Assembly: GCA_945878845.1 (NCBI GenBank) | Contig: CAMCUB010000015.1 | Coordinates: forward strand, 1 to 64,000 | Origin: Erythrobacter sanguineus | Lineage (GTDB): Bacteria; Pseudomonadota; Alphaproteobacteria; Sphingomonadales; Sphingomonadaceae | Direction of reading: 5' to 3' | DNA: 64,000 nt | Shown here: positions 61,234-64,000 of the stretch, one piece after another | Layout of the letters: every line of letters starts with the position of its first letter | Position numbering within the stretch: the first letter of the stretch is position 1 | Position numbers and translations under genes: made by a program | Notes under the pieces: generated by a model | The model's input: only the letters and a program-made list of their open reading frames with translations | Databases searched by the model: none | Told to the model about the DNA's origin: nothing

Positions 61234-62214
61234 TTAAGCGGCCGGCATCTGCTGGCTGGCGCAGTGGAACCCGCCCCCGCCCGCGAGCACCGCGTCGCCC
61301 GGAAGGCCGATGGTGTCGCGATCGGGGAACAGCGCGGCAATTGCGGCGACGCCGTCCGCGTCGTGGGGTGAGCCGAAGGTCGGGACGACCACAAGGTGCG
61401 AGGTGATCGCGAAATTGACGTAGCTCGCCGGTTCCACCCGCCCCTCGCGCTCGACGCGCCCGGGCGAGGGGATGCGCGCGACCTCGACCCCGAAGGCTGC
61501 AGCGCGCGCCGCCGCGTCGGCATAGATCGCGGCGTTGGGATCATCGGCGCCGGTCGGCTCGGGCACCACGAGGCGGTTCGGGGCGACGAATCGCGCCAGG
61601 TTGTCGACATGGCCGTCGGTGTGGTCGTTGATCAGGCCATCGCCGAGCCACAGCACGCGGGTGAAACCGAGGTGGGCCGAAAGCTCCGCTTCGATCTCGG
61701 CGCGGCAGAGATGCGGGTTACGGTTGGGGTTGAGGAGGCATTGCTCGGTGGTCGCGACCAGCCCGGTGCCGTCGCCATCGACCGCGCCGCCTTCGAGGAT
61801 CATCGGGCTTGAGGTGATCGCCAGCCCCGCATCGCGCGCCAGCTCCGCGCCGATCTCCATGTCGCCCGGCATCAGATACTTGCCGCCCCAGCCGTTGAAG
61901 CCGAAGCGCCGCGCGGTGCGGGTGCCGTTGGCCTCGCGCACCACCAGCGGGCCGGTGTCGCGCAGCCACACGTCGCCATAGATGCGGCGCTCGAGGGTCA
62001 CCTTGTTGCTGACGAGCGACCGGGCGCGGGCCTCGTTCGCCTCGTCGCGCACCAGCAGGCGCACCTGCTGGCCGCTTTCCGCGACCGCAGAGGCGAAATC
62101 GGCCATCTGTTCCTGCGCCGGTTCGAGCCAGCCGGGCCATTCCTCGGCCAAGTGCGGGAAGCCGATCCACAGCCAGTCCTGCGGGGCCCATTCGGGGGGC
62201 ATGAGCGCGGTCAT
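61234..62214 (-). CDS. aguA: Agmatine deiminase
   Basis: A 326-residue peptidyl-arginine-deiminase-fold enzyme converting agmatine to N-carbamoylputrescine and ammonia. Active-site blocks seen: DVWLRDTGPL, ILEGGAVDGDGTG (Glu/Asp), NDHTDGHVDN (His) and the C-terminal GGGGFHCASQQMP with the nucleophilic Cys. The usual partner, N-carbamoylputrescine amidase (AguB), is not in the window. It follows the M28 peptidase gene after seven bases and probably shares its transcript. Confidence 0.94.
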   Translation of the reverse strand: MTALMPPEWAPQDWLWIGFPHLAEEWPGWLEPAQEQMADFASAVAESGQQVRLLVRDEANEARARSLVSNKVTLERRIYGDVWLRDTGPLVVREANGTRTARRFGFNGWGGKYLMPGDMEIGAELARDAGLAITSSPMILEGGAVDGDGTGLVATTEQCLLNPNRNPHLCRAEIEAELSAHLGFTRVLWLGDGLINDHTDGHVDNLARFVAPNRLVVPEPTGADDPNAAIYADAAARAAAFGVEVARIPSPGRVEREGRVEPASYVNFAITSHLVVVPTFGSPHDADGVAAIAALFPDRDTIGLPGDAVLAGGGGFHCASQQMPAA

Positions 62215-62221
62215 GAGCGGA

Positions 62222-63925
62222 TCAGCAGCCCTTCTCGCCAGCCTTGCAGGCCTTGTCGCGGATGGCGCGGAATTCGTCGCCCTCGTTCCAGGTGGGCCAG
62301 CTGCTGCTCGCCGCCATCATCCGGCCCAAGCGGTAGTAGAGCTGCAAGTCGGTCATCACGCCCGACCAGTCCCAGCCCTCGTTGAACTCATCCTTGGGGC
62401 CGTGATAGCGGTTCTCGGTGTAGTCCGCCGCCGCCGCCGCGCCCGCCGCGCGCCCGCCGTTCACCAGATCCTCGCCGCCTTCGACATAAATCATCGGCAC
62501 GCCGAGCTTGGCGAAGGCGAAGTGGTCCGAGCGGTAGTAATAGCCTGCCTCGGGCTTGGCGTCGGGGGTGGCGGTGCGCCCGGCCGCCTTCAGCGCGGTG
62601 TCGAGGAACGCGTCGAGCTGCGACTTGCCGCCGCCGATCACGGTCACGTCCTTCGCAGGGCCAGCGACAGAGAGCGCGTCCATGTTGACGCCGCCCACGG
62701 TCTGCGCGAGCGGGAAGACCGGGTTCTGCGCGTAATAGGTCGCCCCGAGCAGGCCGGATTCCTCGGCGGTGACGGCGAGGAACACGAGGCTGCGGCGCGG
62801 GGCTCCGGCCTTGGCATGGGCCTCGGCGAGAGCGATCAGCGCGGCGGTGCCGGTGGCGTTGTCGACCGCGCCGTTGCAGATGTTGTCGCCATCGGGCGCA
62901 GGCGTGCAGCGGCCAAGGTGGTCCCAGTGCGCGGTGTGGAGGACGTATTCCTCCGGCGCCTCGCTGCCCGGCAGGATCCCGATGACATTGTGCGACATGA
63001 AGCTGCGCACATCGTTCTTGAAGCCGGTCGAGAGCTTCATGCCGAGCGGCACAGCCTTGAAGCCCTTCACCTGCGCCGCCTTGGTCAGCGCATCGAGGTC
63101 CTGCCCCGCCGCCTTCAGCACCAGCCTCGCGGCATCCTCGGTCACCCAGCCGTTCATCTGGGTGAGCGGCTCCGCGTCGGCCCCGCGCTGGGCATAGGCC
63201 TGCGGGCCGCTCCACGAGCTTTCGACGACGTTCCAGCCATAGGCGGCCGGCGCGGTCTGGTGGACGATCAGCGCGCCCGCCGCGCCCTGACGCGCGGCCT
63301 CTTCGTACTTGTAGGTCCAGCGGCCATAATAGGTCATCGCCTTGCCATTGAACGGCCCTTCGAGCCCCGCGGTCTGCCAGTCCGGGTCATTGACGAGGAT
63401 CACCACCGTCTTGCCCTTCACATCGAGGCCCGCGTAGTCGTTCCAGCCCTTCTCGGGCGCGTTGATGCCGTAGCCGACGAAGACCAGCTCGCTGGCGTCG
63501 ATCTTGGTCTCGGCCTCCTCGCGATAGGTCGCGCCGACCCAGTCCTTGCCATACTGGAAGCTCAGCGGCGCGCCTTTTCCGGTAATGGCGAGCGGGGCGA
63601 AGTCCTTGCCGGTGATCTCGACCAGCGGGACTTCCTGCACCCACGAATCGCCGTTGCCTGGCTTGAGTCCGGCCGCCTTGAAGCGCTCGGTGAGGAAAGC
63701 GATGGTCTTCTCTTCGCCTGCCGAGCCCGGGGCGCGGCCCTCGAACGCGTCGCTGGCGAGGGTGCGGGTGACGTCCTTCATCGTGCTTTGCGCGATCTGG
63801 CCGGGTTCGACCTCGGGAATGTCGAGCGCGGCGCTGGCATCGCCGGGGGCAGGCATCCCCTCGCACCCGGCGAGCGCGAGCGCTCCTGCGGCAAGCGCGG
63901 TTAGGGCGCGGTGGCGGATGATCAT
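62222..63925 (-). CDS. Exported M28 family zinc peptidase
   Basis: A 567-residue lipoprotein-type peptidase: signal MIIRHRALTALAAGALALAGC with lipobox LAGC. A PA domain insert (about 130-270) precedes the M28 core with zinc ligands in HTAHWDHLG, NGAVDNATGTAALIALAEA, TAEESGLLGA, GGVNMDAL and HFAFAKLGVPMIYVE...YHGPKDEF. It likely works as an aminopeptidase at the cell envelope. Two cysteines pair near CTPAPDGDNIC. Confidence 0.93.
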   Translation of the reverse strand: MIIRHRALTALAAGALALAGCEGMPAPGDASAALDIPEVEPGQIAQSTMKDVTRTLASDAFEGRAPGSAGEEKTIAFLTERFKAAGLKPGNGDSWVQEVPLVEITGKDFAPLAITGKGAPLSFQYGKDWVGATYREEAETKIDASELVFVGYGINAPEKGWNDYAGLDVKGKTVVILVNDPDWQTAGLEGPFNGKAMTYYGRWTYKYEEAARQGAAGALIVHQTAPAAYGWNVVESSWSGPQAYAQRGADAEPLTQMNGWVTEDAARLVLKAAGQDLDALTKAAQVKGFKAVPLGMKLSTGFKNDVRSFMSHNVIGILPGSEAPEEYVLHTAHWDHLGRCTPAPDGDNICNGAVDNATGTAALIALAEAHAKAGAPRRSLVFLAVTAEESGLLGATYYAQNPVFPLAQTVGGVNMDALSVAGPAKDVTVIGGGKSQLDAFLDTALKAAGRTATPDAKPEAGYYYRSDHFAFAKLGVPMIYVEGGEDLVNGGRAAGAAAAADYTENRYHGPKDEFNEGWDWSGVMTDLQLYYRLGRMMAASSSWPTWNEGDEFRAIRDKACKAGEKGC

Positions 63926-64000
63926 GGCAAGCTCTCCCGTATAGCGCGCCTCCCTTCGCATAGGCGGCGCGGTGCATGCAAGCACACCCCTTGCGGCAAG

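Overview
The window is a chromosomal segment of a high-GC alphaproteobacterium. The best match is Sphingomonadales, probably Erythrobacteraceae (Erythrobacter/Porphyrobacter-like). The signs are the rpe - heparinase - purH order, an MmcB-type repair protein, a CYP153 hydroxylase, a 1571-residue NAD-glutamate dehydrogenase and many ATGA-coupled gene pairs. Nothing here was searched against a database; the placement rests on recognised families.

Left part (1-12,600): two membrane/exported proteins, mmcB and a small conserved protein lead to tRNA-Arg(CCG). A 5.3-kb integrated element (about 2,513-7,816) sits in the 3' half of that tRNA, bounded by a perfect 46-bp repeat. It carries a tyrosine integrase, an AlpA-like HTH protein, an HUH-type Rep/relaxase candidate in a chain of ATGA-overlapping genes, an HGG-motif protein and a lower-GC membrane protein as likely cargo. 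The tRNA's own terminator is stranded beyond the element. Next come a DUF885 metalloprotein, an AraC regulator, and alanine dehydrogenase divergent from its likely Lrp/AsnC regulator.

Middle (12,800-36,500): a lipid-kinase-like pair, rpe/heparinase/purH, msrA, a Fur/Zur regulator, dxs, an MlaA-like protein, a crotonase, hydrolases, and a thioesterase/HxlR divergent pair with two matching operators. A peptide-transporter locus follows, with two amidohydrolases, one lacking the usual metal histidines. Then ihfB and a KefB-type antiporter interrupted by an in-frame amber codon with a perfect Shine-Dalgarno directly behind it. Short extragenic repeats recur after purH and ihfB and before the GntR gene.

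Right part (36,500-64,000): tRNA-Leu(TAA), PilZ, exported MsrB, CYP153, a NatAB-like ABC exporter, queG, a ferredoxin-reductase-like flavoprotein, NAD-GDH, an LLM flavoprotein, a TPR protein, alpha/beta hydrolases, a Tat-exported PhoD phosphatase, an HTH/membrane-protein operon, thrS, and several exported proteins (DUF305, DUF1223, M28 peptidase) plus agmatine deiminase.

The most striking signal is upstream of thrS. An overlooked 24-codon reading frame at 56,137-56,211 has ten threonine codons, and is followed by mutually exclusive GC-rich hairpins. It reads as a Thr-codon transcription attenuator controlling threonyl-tRNA synthetase, possibly on a leaderless transcript.
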